64,000 nt of DNA, taken from assembly GCA_009781695.1 (NCBI GenBank), contig WQVH01000006.1, positions 1 through 64,000 of the forward strand, in the 5' to 3' direction. Of this stretch, positions 44,602 through 52,929 are shown piece after piece. Within the stretch, counting starts at the first letter, position 1. Every line of letters begins with the position of its first letter. A program made the position numbers and the translations under genes. The notes below the pieces were generated by a model. The model had not been told where the DNA came from. It ran no database searches and saw only the letters and a program-made list of their open reading frames with translations. The DNA is from Oscillospiraceae bacterium (GTDB lineage: Bacteria; Bacillota; Clostridia; Oscillospirales; Oscillospiraceae).

Positions 44602-45552
44602 ATGGAAAAACTGTCTTTCGTTATCCCCTGTTATGGGTCTGAATTGACAATTGAAGGTGTTCTGGACGAGATACATTTAGTGATGTCTCAAAGGCCGGAA
44701 TATGATTATGAGATTATTTGTGTAAACGACTGCTCTCCTGATAATGTGCTTGAAGTTTTAACTAAAAGAGCACAGGTTGATTCTAAGCTCACTGTTGCCG
44801 ACCTAATAAGGAACATGGGAAAGGCGTGCGCAATGTTAGCCGGGTACTCTTTTGTTACAGGTGACTATGTTGTTGATTTAGATGACGATGGACAATGCCC
44901 AATGTATGAACTCTGGAAATTGTTTGAGCCCATACAAAATGGATATGATGTGGTCTTTGCTGACTATATAGTAAAGAAGCAACCCCTCTTTAGCCGTTTT
45001 GGCAGTAAGGTCAACAGAATGATGACCCACATATTTGCCGGCAACCCAAAGGATATAAGGCCGTCTAACTTTAGTATATTAACACGTGTTATCGTAGATG
45101 AGATTAAAAAATACAGCAATGCATTTCCATACACATTGGGGCTTATATTCCGCACTACGAAAAAAATTGCAAATGTACCAATGCAGGAACGTGAACGAAC
45201 TGTTGGAAAAAGCAACTTTACATTAATGAAATCATTATCACTGTGGTCAAATGGACTGACCGCATTTTCCATCAAGCCATTGCGGTTGTCTTCTATTATC
45301 GGTGCTTTAGTCGCAGTTGGCGGCTTCATATATGGTCTGACAATTGTAATCCAAAGGTTGTTTGTCACTCCAAATATGGCTACAGGTTTCCCATCAATCA
45401 TGGCAGCACTCCTGCTAATTGGCGGAGTCATTATGATGATGCTGGGTATGCTCGGTGAGTATGTCGGCAGGATATATGTAAACCAGAACACCTTTTCTCA
45501 ATATGTCATCCGAAACGTTTATAAGTCTGATTCCGCTTGTGACGAAAATTAG
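44602..45552 (+). CDS. polyprenyl-phosphate glycosyltransferase (GtrB/ArnC-like GT2)
   Basis: A 316-aa GT2 with two C-terminal membrane helices (about 230-255 and 265-290). It has SFVIPCYGSE, VNDCSPDN, DLDDDGQ and the QERERTVGKSNFTL segment typical of enzymes that load a sugar on undecaprenyl phosphate (GtrB, ArnC). ArnC does this with a 4-amino sugar. Since an amino-sugar gene precedes it, its likely product is a lipid-phosphate-linked 4-amino-6-deoxy sugar for use outside the membrane. AGGAG precedes the ATG. Confidence 0.85.
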   Translation: MEKLSFVIPCYGSELTIEGVLDEIHLVMSQRPEYDYEIICVNDCSPDNVLEVLTKRAQVDSKLTVADLIRNMGKACAMLAGYSFVTGDYVVDLDDDGQCPMYELWKLFEPIQNGYDVVFADYIVKKQPLFSRFGSKVNRMMTHIFAGNPKDIRPSNFSILTRVIVDEIKKYSNAFPYTLGLIFRTTKKIANVPMQERERTVGKSNFTLMKSLSLWSNGLTAFSIKPLRLSSIIGALVAVGGFIYGLTIVIQRLFVTPNMATGFPSIMAALLLIGGVIMMMLGMLGEYVGRIYVNQNTFSQYVIRNVYKSDSACDEN

Positions 45553-45595
45553 TTAACCTGCATTATCTTTATCAAATTATGAGAGGAACCCATCG

Positions 45596-46303
45596 TTGAA
45601 GAAAATTGCTATATTACAATCCAATTATATACCTTGGAAAGGGTATTTTGACTTAATTGCTTCGGTTGACGAGTTTATTCTTTTTGATGATGCTGATTAT
45701 ACAAAAAATGATTGGAGAAACAGAAATCAGATAAAAACGCAAAATGGGCTTCAATGGCTTACCATACCAATACTATCATCCGGCAATTTTGGCCAAAAAA
45801 TTTGTGAGGCTTGTGTAGATTCAAGAATGAATTGGGGAAGAAAGCACTGGAATTCCCTTGTTGGTAATTATAAGCGTGCAGCATGCTTTGATGAAATCTC
45901 AGAACTTCTTGAGCCACTATATAGGGACAATACTCTAACACATCTATCAGCAATAAACAGGTTATTCATTGAGACAATTTGCAGTTATCTTGGCATAAAA
46001 ACTACTATAAGCGCAACGTCTGACTATAACTTGCTTGACGAAAAAACTGAGCGTTTAGTTGATATATGCAAACAAGCAAATGCCACAGAGTACATATCCG
46101 GGCCCGCTGCAAAAAATTATATCATGCCCGAACTATTTGAAGTCGCTGATATAAAACTTAAGTGGTTTGACTATGCCGGTTATCAAGAATATCCTCAGCT
46201 ATGGGGTGGCGAATTTTATCATAACGTATCAATTGTTGATTTGTTGTTTAACTGCGGAAAAGATGCACCTCAATATATGAAACTTAAGAACTTATTTGCA
46301 TAA
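45596..46303 (+). CDS. WbqC-like family protein
   Basis: A 235-aa protein of the WbqC family, named from a Pseudomonas O-antigen locus. The opening LQSNYIPWKGYFDLI, FDDADYTKNDWRNRN and a C-terminal WGGEFYHNVSIVDLLF are characteristic. The biochemical role is not established; the family co-occurs with amino-sugar acylation genes. The start is TTG at 45596, with GAGAGGA eight bases upstream. Confidence 0.85.
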   Translation: MKKIAILQSNYIPWKGYFDLIASVDEFILFDDADYTKNDWRNRNQIKTQNGLQWLTIPILSSGNFGQKICEACVDSRMNWGRKHWNSLVGNYKRAACFDEISELLEPLYRDNTLTHLSAINRLFIETICSYLGIKTTISATSDYNLLDEKTERLVDICKQANATEYISGPAAKNYIMPELFEVADIKLKWFDYAGYQEYPQLWGGEFYHNVSIVDLLFNCGKDAPQYMKLKNLFA

Positions 46304-46334
46304 TTACCGGGTATAAAATCGGAGGAAAACAAGC

Positions 46335-46985
46335 ATGACAGATGTCTACCTTTTTGGAACGAACCGACTGGGACGGCAAATTTCATTTTATATGAAAGAA
46401 GATGCAAGATATAATCTTCTTGGCTTTACGCTAAGCGGTCAGTATTGTGACTCTAAAGAGGCTCATGGTCTTCCCCTTGTCCCATTTGAGGAGTTATCCG
46501 AAAGAGGCGGCGATTTTGGGATTATAAACTGTGTCGGTTACAGCAAGGCCTTTAGTAACCGTCAACAAGTTGACGAGGTAATTACTAAAAATTCCATTCC
46601 GTTATTAACCTACATTCACAAAGATGCCGATATAGATTATGACGTAGAAATTGGCATCGGTTGTATTATTTTTAAGCGTTCACACATACTGGAATGTTGC
46701 AAAATCGGAAACAGTAATATAATCCAAGGTGGCGCTATTGGACATGACGTTGTTACCGGCAATTATAATTTTTTTGGATATGGTTCTGTATGCGGCGGAA
46801 ATATTACTGTTGCAGACTATTGTTTTATAGGTGAAAACGCCACCATAAAGACAGGTATACAGCTCGCATCCTACACAACAGTCGGTGCGGCAACCTATGT
46901 CAAAGGTAATACTGTTGAATATGAGATTTTATCCCCGCCTAAATCTGATTCCAGAAAATATGGCAGACCACTATTTTTGGACTAA
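46335..46985 (+). CDS. left-handed beta-helix acyltransferase (PglD/NeuD-like)
   Basis: A 216-aa protein. An N-terminal PglD-like domain (YLFGTNRLGRQI) and a C-terminal hexapeptide-repeat beta helix (IGNSNIIQGGAIGHDVV, YCFIGENATIKTGI) are visible, as in enzymes that N-acylate 4-amino sugars using an acyl-thioester. Here the adjacent acyl carrier protein could be the acyl donor. The usual catalytic His is present in GGAIGHDVVTG. GGAGG lies before the ATG. It is a separate protein from the LegH-like enzyme at 53955. Confidence 0.82.
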   Translation: MTDVYLFGTNRLGRQISFYMKEDARYNLLGFTLSGQYCDSKEAHGLPLVPFEELSERGGDFGIINCVGYSKAFSNRQQVDEVITKNSIPLLTYIHKDADIDYDVEIGIGCIIFKRSHILECCKIGNSNIIQGGAIGHDVVTGNYNFFGYGSVCGGNITVADYCFIGENATIKTGIQLASYTTVGAATYVKGNTVEYEILSPPKSDSRKYGRPLFLD

Positions 46986-46999
46986 AGGAGTACTCACAA

Positions 47000-48769
47000 A
47001 TGCTAAGCTGTTTAGCTCACCCATTTGATAACGAATATATAATGCAAAAAAAGAGGTCACTAAAACGTGAACTTCTTGCATTTGATACAGAATTTATCGA
47101 AAAAAAAGTAGCCATCCTTGGCGGGTCTACAACAGCTGAAATAAAAAATATATTAGAACTGTTTTTGCTTAACTTCGGTATAAAACCGGAATTTTATGAA
47201 TCTGAGTACGCTCAATATTGGCAGGACGCTATGTTTGGGGAAAAGTTAGAAAACTTCAACCCCGACATTGTTTTTATTCATACCGGCTACCGCAACATCT
47301 CCGGACTCCCCTACCTACAAGACAGCACAGCTGTGGTTGATGACCTTCTTAAGCAACAATTTTCTCACTTTTCGCAAATGTGGGATAAATTACTGGCACA
47401 AGGATATTGCGTAATCCAGAATAACTTCGAACGTCCGCTTTATCGGTTGCTCGGAAATAAGGACATTAGCGATTATCGAGGGCACAGCAACTTTGTTTCA
47501 AGGCTCAATCAAAAGTTCTATGAGTACGCAAGTACTCATAGCGGATTTTATATCAATGATATTGATTACTTGTCCGCTTCGTATGGGCTCGAAAAGTGGT
47601 CAGACCTATCAAGTTGGTATATGTATAAGTATGCTTTATGTTTGCAGGCTATCCCTGAGCTTGCTTTTAGTGTAGCCAATATTATAAAATCTGTATATGG
47701 CAAAAACAAGAAAGCTTTTGTGCTTGACTTGGACAATACGCTTTGGGGCGGAGTCATCGGTGATGATGGGCAAGAAAGTATTGTTCTCGGACAGGATAAC
47801 CCGGAGGGTTACGCCTACTGTGAGTTCCAGGCATATATCAAAGCTCATTTAGACTTAGGCATTGTACTGGCTATATCTTCTAAAAACGATGAGGAAAATG
47901 CTTTTTTGGGACTTGAGCATCCTGATAGCAGTTTATCGACTGAAGATTTCACAATAATAAAGGCAAACTGGGATAGCAAGGATCAAAATATCACTAAAAT
48001 CGCTGACCAACTTAGTCTTGGAGTTGATAGTTTTGTATTTGTTGACGACAATCCGGCAGAGCGTATTTTAGTATCAAGTCAAATCCCGGGCATTTCTGTC
48101 CCGGAAATAGGAGCTGTTGAAAACTATATCCGCTTAATTGATAAATCGGGTTTCTTTGAATCTACAACAATGACTGAAGATGATATGGCAAGAGGTCAGA
48201 TGTATCGCCAAAACGCGCAGAGGACAAATCAGGAAAAGAGCTTTACTAATTATGGCGAATATCTTAAAAGCCTTGACATGAAAGCGTCCATAACGGATTT
48301 CGATCCCGTTTATCTGCAGCGTGTTGCCCAACTCACCAACAAGACCAATCAGTTTAACTTAACCACAAAACGGTATTCGGAAAATGATATTTCTGCTATT
48401 GCCGCCGAAGCTGATTATATCCGCTTATGCGGCAGGCTTAGTGATAAGTTTGGAGATAATGGCATTGTAAGCGTGCTAATCGGACGCAAGGACAAAATGG
48501 TTTGTCATTTAGATCTGTGGCTTATGAGTTGCAGAGTTCTTAAGCGAGATATGGAGCTGGCGATGCTTGACAAGCTTGTCGAAAAGTGCAGAGCCGAATC
48601 TATAAAAAAATTAATCGGCTACTATTTTCCTACTCCTAAAAATGCTATGGTTAAGAATTTTTATCACGAGCTGGGATTTGAGCAAATAGATGAAAAAGAA
48701 AATGCTACAATCTGGGAACTTGATATAGACCGCTATGAAAAAAAGAATCAATCAATCAAAATATTATGA
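47000..48769 (+). CDS. FkbH-like HAD-IIIC family protein
   Basis: A 589-aa protein. The N-terminal part (about 1-225) is the FkbH N-domain, the middle carries the HAD motif FVLDLDNTLWGGVIGDDG (about 236-253), with AISSKND and VFVDDNPAER, and the C-terminus (about 400-580) is a GNAT-like domain. In known pathways FkbH enzymes take 1,3-bisphosphoglycerate and load a glyceryl unit on an acyl carrier protein. The ACP gene follows directly. In this polysaccharide locus that suggests a glyceric acid or derived acyl group. GGAG precedes the ATG. Substrate is inferred from family. Confidence 0.87.
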   Translation: MLSCLAHPFDNEYIMQKKRSLKRELLAFDTEFIEKKVAILGGSTTAEIKNILELFLLNFGIKPEFYESEYAQYWQDAMFGEKLENFNPDIVFIHTGYRNISGLPYLQDSTAVVDDLLKQQFSHFSQMWDKLLAQGYCVIQNNFERPLYRLLGNKDISDYRGHSNFVSRLNQKFYEYASTHSGFYINDIDYLSASYGLEKWSDLSSWYMYKYALCLQAIPELAFSVANIIKSVYGKNKKAFVLDLDNTLWGGVIGDDGQESIVLGQDNPEGYAYCEFQAYIKAHLDLGIVLAISSKNDEENAFLGLEHPDSSLSTEDFTIIKANWDSKDQNITKIADQLSLGVDSFVFVDDNPAERILVSSQIPGISVPEIGAVENYIRLIDKSGFFESTTMTEDDMARGQMYRQNAQRTNQEKSFTNYGEYLKSLDMKASITDFDPVYLQRVAQLTNKTNQFNLTTKRYSENDISAIAAEADYIRLCGRLSDKFGDNGIVSVLIGRKDKMVCHLDLWLMSCRVLKRDMELAMLDKLVEKCRAESIKKLIGYYFPTPKNAMVKNFYHELGFEQIDEKENATIWELDIDRYEKKNQSIKIL

Positions 48770-48780
48770 TAGAGGTAAAC

Positions 48781-49029
48781 ATGTTAAATAGAGAAGAAAT
48801 ACGCAAAAATTTGAATCTGATTTTTCAGGATGTATTTGATGATACTACAATAGAGATCACTGATGAAATGAGCGCCAAAGATATTGAAGATTGGGATAGT
48901 CTTGCTCAGATTGACCTTATCGTCGCATCGGAAGGTACTTTTAACGTCAAATTTGGAATTAGCGAGATAGCGCAACTAAAAAATATCGGAGACATGCTGG
49001 ATTTGATTGAGAGGAAGCTCTGCCAATGA
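48781..49029 (+). CDS. acyl carrier protein
   Basis: An 82-aa ACP. The phosphopantetheine site is Ser40 in DWDSLAQIDL, the usual DSL motif. ATG at 48781 follows AGAGG; an in-frame ATG at 48766, overlapping the FkbH stop codon, is also possible but has no ribosome site. It sits between FkbH and MaoC with overlapping ends, so it is presumably the dedicated carrier of this cassette and not the general fatty-acid ACP. Confidence 0.9.
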   Translation: MLNREEIRKNLNLIFQDVFDDTTIEITDEMSAKDIEDWDSLAQIDLIVASEGTFNVKFGISEIAQLKNIGDMLDLIERKLCQ

Positions 49030-49451
49030 TTCCAATAAAGCAGTACACCTATGATGAGATAACTTTAGGACAAGTCGCAAATTTTGCTGTTACAATAACA
49101 GAAGATATGATGTCTAAGTTCCGTGATATAAGTGGTGACGTAAACCCGCTTCACATAAGTGAGGATTTTGCAAAGGACAAGGGATACACCGGGAGAGTTG
49201 TTTATGGTATGCTCTCTGCTTCGTTCTTATCCACAATGGCAGGCATGTATCTTCCCGGGGAAAACTGCGTTATACATGCCGTTGAAGTTAAGTTTCCGCT
49301 TCCGGTTTATCTTGGTCAAACACTTACTTTCACCGGAGAAGTTGTTTCAAAAGTTGATGCCTACAACACTATTGAACTTAAGGTCTCTGCTACAAATAGT
49401 AATAATCAAAAAGTTTTGCGTGGAAAAATAAGGGCTGGTGTTTTGAAATGA
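49026..49451 (+). CDS. MaoC-like dehydratase/hydratase
   Basis: A 141-aa hot-dog protein with the hydratase-2 motif around DVNPLHISEDFAK (Asp and His) and YTGRVVYGML, as in R-specific enoyl-thioester hydratases. It would act on the ACP-bound acyl chain, adding or removing water. It overlaps the ACP stop codon by four bases and ends four bases into the next gene. The exact substrate is unknown. Confidence 0.88.
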   Translation: MIPIKQYTYDEITLGQVANFAVTITEDMMSKFRDISGDVNPLHISEDFAKDKGYTGRVVYGMLSASFLSTMAGMYLPGENCVIHAVEVKFPLPVYLGQTLTFTGEVVSKVDAYNTIELKVSATNSNNQKVLRGKIRAGVLK

Positions 49452-50194
49452 AATCTATCTTGATACTTGGGGCTTCTTCAGATATAGCAATGGGCTACAT
49501 AAAGCATCTTGAAAAAAGTCACTCTGTCGGTGAGGCTAGAGTTATTGCCCATTACAGAACAACATCACCTGCCTTCGAGGAGTTAGTTGCCTGTGCAAAA
49601 AATGTCCCTATAGAAATCATTCAGGCGGATTTAAGCCTACAAAAAGAGGTCGAAACGTTAATTTCAGCCGTGAGGGAATATTGCACAGCCCCCACACACA
49701 TCGTGCATCTTGCAGCGGGTCGGTTTCACCACATGAGATTTCGGGCGCTTGATAGTGAGATTATTCGAACTGAAATGGAAATCCAAGTGTATTCATTTGC
49801 AGAAATTTTAAAAACGTTTCTTCCTGTTATGGCTAAAGCCCGATATGGACGAATAGCTGTGATGTTATCAGCATATACCTGTGGAATCCCTCCAAGGTTT
49901 GTTACGGATTATGCCGTGTGCAAATACGCTTTATTAGGTTTAATTAAGGCTGTTGCCGCTGAGTATTGCGACAAAGGTATTTGCATCAACGGACTCTCAC
50001 CATCTATGGTTGAAACAAAGTTCTTAGGTGGAATTGATAGCCGGATAGTCGAAATGTCTGCTGAAAGCAGCCCCTTAAAAAGAAATATGAAGATAAGTGA
50101 AGTCGTTGCCGCAATCGAATTTTTATTGTCTGACGAAAACGCATATATGTGCGGGACAAATCTAAATTTATCCGGTGGCGAAGTGCTTGCCTAA
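49448..50194 (+). CDS. short-chain dehydrogenase/reductase (FabG-like)
   Basis: A 248-aa classical SDR: LGASSDIAMGY at the N-terminus, LSAYT with the active-site Ser, YAVCK with the catalytic Tyr and Lys, and a GGEVLA C-terminus typical of ketoacyl-ACP reductases. It is the last gene of the overlapping FkbH-ACP-MaoC-SDR run, so a ketoacyl or hydroxyacyl thioester is the likely substrate. A direct role on a sugar cannot be excluded. Confidence 0.85.
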   Translation: MKSILILGASSDIAMGYIKHLEKSHSVGEARVIAHYRTTSPAFEELVACAKNVPIEIIQADLSLQKEVETLISAVREYCTAPTHIVHLAAGRFHHMRFRALDSEIIRTEMEIQVYSFAEILKTFLPVMAKARYGRIAVMLSAYTCGIPPRFVTDYAVCKYALLGLIKAVAAEYCDKGICINGLSPSMVETKFLGGIDSRIVEMSAESSPLKRNMKISEVVAAIEFLLSDENAYMCGTNLNLSGGEVLA

Positions 50195-50244
50195 CATAAT
50201 CGGTTGCCGGTCAGGCATGATTATCATTGTAAGTGGAGATTGAG

Positions 50245-51252
50245 ATGAATATTCTATATAGTAGTGATGACAAGTACAGTCCGTTCACCGGGATATCTAT
50301 AACATCACTATTCGAAAATAATAAAAATCTAAGCGAAATCAATGTTTATATTATCGGACTACGAATAAGCGAGGATAATTTAAGTAAATTCCGTGAACTT
50401 TCAAATCAATATGGCAGGAGCATCACAGTTATTGATGCAAGCGAAATTGATAAATATTTAGATGACATTGGGGCTCTACAGTGGCGTGGAAATAAAGGCA
50501 CTTGGTATAGATTGTTTGTTCAAAAGTACTTAGATGAGCATATTGACAAGATACTATATATTGATGGTGATACTCTTATACTAAACTCTCTCAGCGAGCT
50601 TGATGAGTTCGTGTTTGACAATGACAAGGCATTAGCTATGGTGCGGTGGCCGCATTTCAAGGGATATAATAAGTATATTGGGATGCAGGGTAATAGTTCT
50701 TACTATAATGCCGGGGTTATTTTTTTCAGTATGGCAAAATGGAGAGCGTTGAAATGTAATGAGCGTATAATGTCAGCAATTGAGAAGGGGTATGTAGATT
50801 TCATGTTCCTTGACCAAGATTTGCTTTGTTATGCGCTTGAGGACAGCATACAGTCCTTGCCAGCGAAGTATAATGTACTAAGTATGTGGGTTGAGTTTGG
50901 CATTAATAATCTTCATATTATAAGGCGCGATAATGATGAGAGACGATTTTATCCGCTAGCATTGGTTGAAGATGCGGTCAAAAATCCAACGATTCTGCAC
51001 TTAACAGAGGGAAACACAGCTCAAGTTTGGGTAGAGGGCAATAAGAATCCTTATAAAGAAAAGTGGCTAAAATATAAGGCAATGTCTCCTTGGAAAAATA
51101 TTCAGCCACTCAAGGCAAATAAAACCTTTATTAAAAAAATCCGAAACATTATGTATTCTGCACTGCCCAAAGCACTTTACTGTCATATAAACATCGGGTT
51201 TGAAGTTTGGAAAACTAAACAGCACTACCGGAAGTATGGGCATTTTCAGTGA
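50245..51252 (+). CDS. family 8 glycosyltransferase
   Basis: A 335-aa GT8 enzyme of the LPS galactosyl-/glucosyltransferase type. It has NILYSSDDKYSPFTGISI, ILYIDGDTLIL (metal-binding DxD), YYNAGVIFF and DQDLLCY. Donors for this family are usually UDP-glucose or UDP-galactose. ATG at 50245 follows GGAGAT. It lies directly after the acyl cassette and before the legionaminic acid genes. Confidence 0.87.
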   Translation: MNILYSSDDKYSPFTGISITSLFENNKNLSEINVYIIGLRISEDNLSKFRELSNQYGRSITVIDASEIDKYLDDIGALQWRGNKGTWYRLFVQKYLDEHIDKILYIDGDTLILNSLSELDEFVFDNDKALAMVRWPHFKGYNKYIGMQGNSSYYNAGVIFFSMAKWRALKCNERIMSAIEKGYVDFMFLDQDLLCYALEDSIQSLPAKYNVLSMWVEFGINNLHIIRRDNDERRFYPLALVEDAVKNPTILHLTEGNTAQVWVEGNKNPYKEKWLKYKAMSPWKNIQPLKANKTFIKKIRNIMYSALPKALYCHINIGFEVWKTKQHYRKYGHFQ

Positions 51253-51300
51253 TTTGCTAGTTTTTCAAGTTTATAACTATTTATTGGGAGATTTCTTAAG

Positions 51301-52740
51301 ATGACAGAGTTTACCAAAAAGTTGCAATATATTGAAGAAAAATACAATTTGACTTCTGTTAACGTTGATGGTTATAGTCTTTGGGTTTATATGCGTCACT
51401 TAATGCTTTCTACTAGTAGTTCGGTAGCTGTAGGCACACCGGTTTCTTCTTCATTTGTGGAAATTGTTCGACACGTAGTCCCTAAAACAGTCGATGTTTT
51501 TAGGATGTTATTTAGGAAGTGCAAACCATCAAAAGCGGACATTCTCTTTTTATTATCGGGTCGCCGATATTTAATTGATGGACTATATGAGTGTTATATG
51601 ACCGATGATTTGGCTGATTTATACCCAAATTCACTTACACTTGAATATTCGTATAATTTCAAACACTTTTCTCCTGCAAAGACAAAAAATATGGTTTTCG
51701 CAGATAAATTTCTGCTTGGCGATTTCATAGTTTCTATAATAAAAAAAATTTTCAACACTCGTAGATATAAGGCAATTTACAAGCGTACTGAAGATATTCT
51801 TTTTGAGCCCTTGTCAGAATTGCTTGGCCATTCTGATGAGCGCATCAAAGAGTGGATAAATTGGTCAACATTTCATTTTTTTCTACATAACTCCCACATA
51901 AAAAAAGTAGAGCGATTTATACGTAGTGTTTCACCAAAATTAATTATTGTGACTAATTTTTCTTTCTACAATATGATTGCCAATGAAGTTGCCAAGAGGC
52001 TCGGTATACCCTCCGTCGAGTTAGTCCACGGAATGTTCCCCAGAGGAAATTTTACTTATAATTTTCCCTGCAGTTCATCTATTCCGCAGTATCCTGATTA
52101 TATTTTCTCTTTTTCGGATTTTGATAAACGTGGATTCACATCACCTCCTATAAGTAAAAATAGAATAATCCCTGTAGGATATCCATATTTTGAGAAAAGC
52201 GCAAAAAAGTTTAAGAACATGGTAAAAGAGAATGAAGATGATTGTATAGTCGTTTTCCTCAGTACACCTGATAAAACCGTAACAGGCGAATTTGAGCGGC
52301 TTGCTATTGATACTCACGACTGCTTGGCGGAAAAAGGGTGGAAAGTTGTTTATAAGCTGCACCCCTTTGAATACGGTAACTGGAAAGAGCTCTACCCTTT
52401 GCTTGCTGCGTCTACTGTTGATGTAGTTGATACTCCTCAAAGAAATCTCTATGAAATATTTGCTATGAGTAGTGCACTTGTTGGGATTACATCTACGGCA
52501 ATATTGGAGGGCATAGGCTTCGGGCTTGCGGCGTTTATTTATGATAATCCAATCAGTGTTGTCATGGATGATTTGGTTGAATCCGGTCTTGCAAAGAAAG
52601 TTATAGATTCCAAAGATTTATGTTTAGAGTTAGATGATCTGGATTTGAGTTATGATGGAAGCAAATGCGCCGCTGAACTTTTCAAACCCAATGCTCTTGA
52701 GAATATGAAATCAGAGATAGACAAGATTATATCAAATTAA
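51301..52740 (+). CDS. putative GT-B glycosyltransferase or glycerophosphotransferase-like protein
   Basis: A 479-aa soluble protein not confidently placed. The C-terminal half has a GT-B-like layout: SVELVHGMFPRG, VVYKLHPFEYGNW and a late ALVGITSTAILEGIGFG stretch. The HPFEY and ITSTAILEG patterns recall CDP-glycerol glycerophosphotransferases and capsule-type transferases. Placed directly before the legionaminic acid genes, it could be the transferase for that sugar. GGGAG precedes the ATG. Function is open. Confidence 0.55.
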   Translation: MTEFTKKLQYIEEKYNLTSVNVDGYSLWVYMRHLMLSTSSSVAVGTPVSSSFVEIVRHVVPKTVDVFRMLFRKCKPSKADILFLLSGRRYLIDGLYECYMTDDLADLYPNSLTLEYSYNFKHFSPAKTKNMVFADKFLLGDFIVSIIKKIFNTRRYKAIYKRTEDILFEPLSELLGHSDERIKEWINWSTFHFFLHNSHIKKVERFIRSVSPKLIIVTNFSFYNMIANEVAKRLGIPSVELVHGMFPRGNFTYNFPCSSSIPQYPDYIFSFSDFDKRGFTSPPISKNRIIPVGYPYFEKSAKKFKNMVKENEDDCIVVFLSTPDKTVTGEFERLAIDTHDCLAEKGWKVVYKLHPFEYGNWKELYPLLAASTVDVVDTPQRNLYEIFAMSSALVGITSTAILEGIGFGLAAFIYDNPISVVMDDLVESGLAKKVIDSKDLCLELDDLDLSYDGSKCAAELFKPNALENMKSEIDKIISN

Positions 52741-52779
52741 ATATTAATCGACTTTAACTTGCGAAAGAAAGGGGGTTAA

Positions 52780-52929
52780 ATGCATATTGCAATAATTGGT
52801 TCCGGTGGAATAGGTATGCGTCACTTGCAAAGTGTCGCACAGATAAACTCTGAGGCAAGCAGTGTTGTGATAAAAGTCAAACTTAAAGGTGGTGCGAGTG
52901 TATGCTCAAGGACATATCTGGTTTCATAA
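52780..52929 (+). pseudogene. truncated Gfo/Idh/MocA oxidoreductase remnant
   Basis: A 49-residue frame from ATG 52780 (GGGGG four bases upstream) opens with AIIGSGGIGMRHL, the NAD-binding start of Gfo/Idh/MocA oxidoreductases found in many nonulosonic acid clusters. After about 29 residues homology fades, and the frame stops at 52929, inside the next gene. The rest of a roughly 300-aa enzyme is missing, so this is probably a deletion remnant whose ribosome site and start codon survived. Confidence 0.6.
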
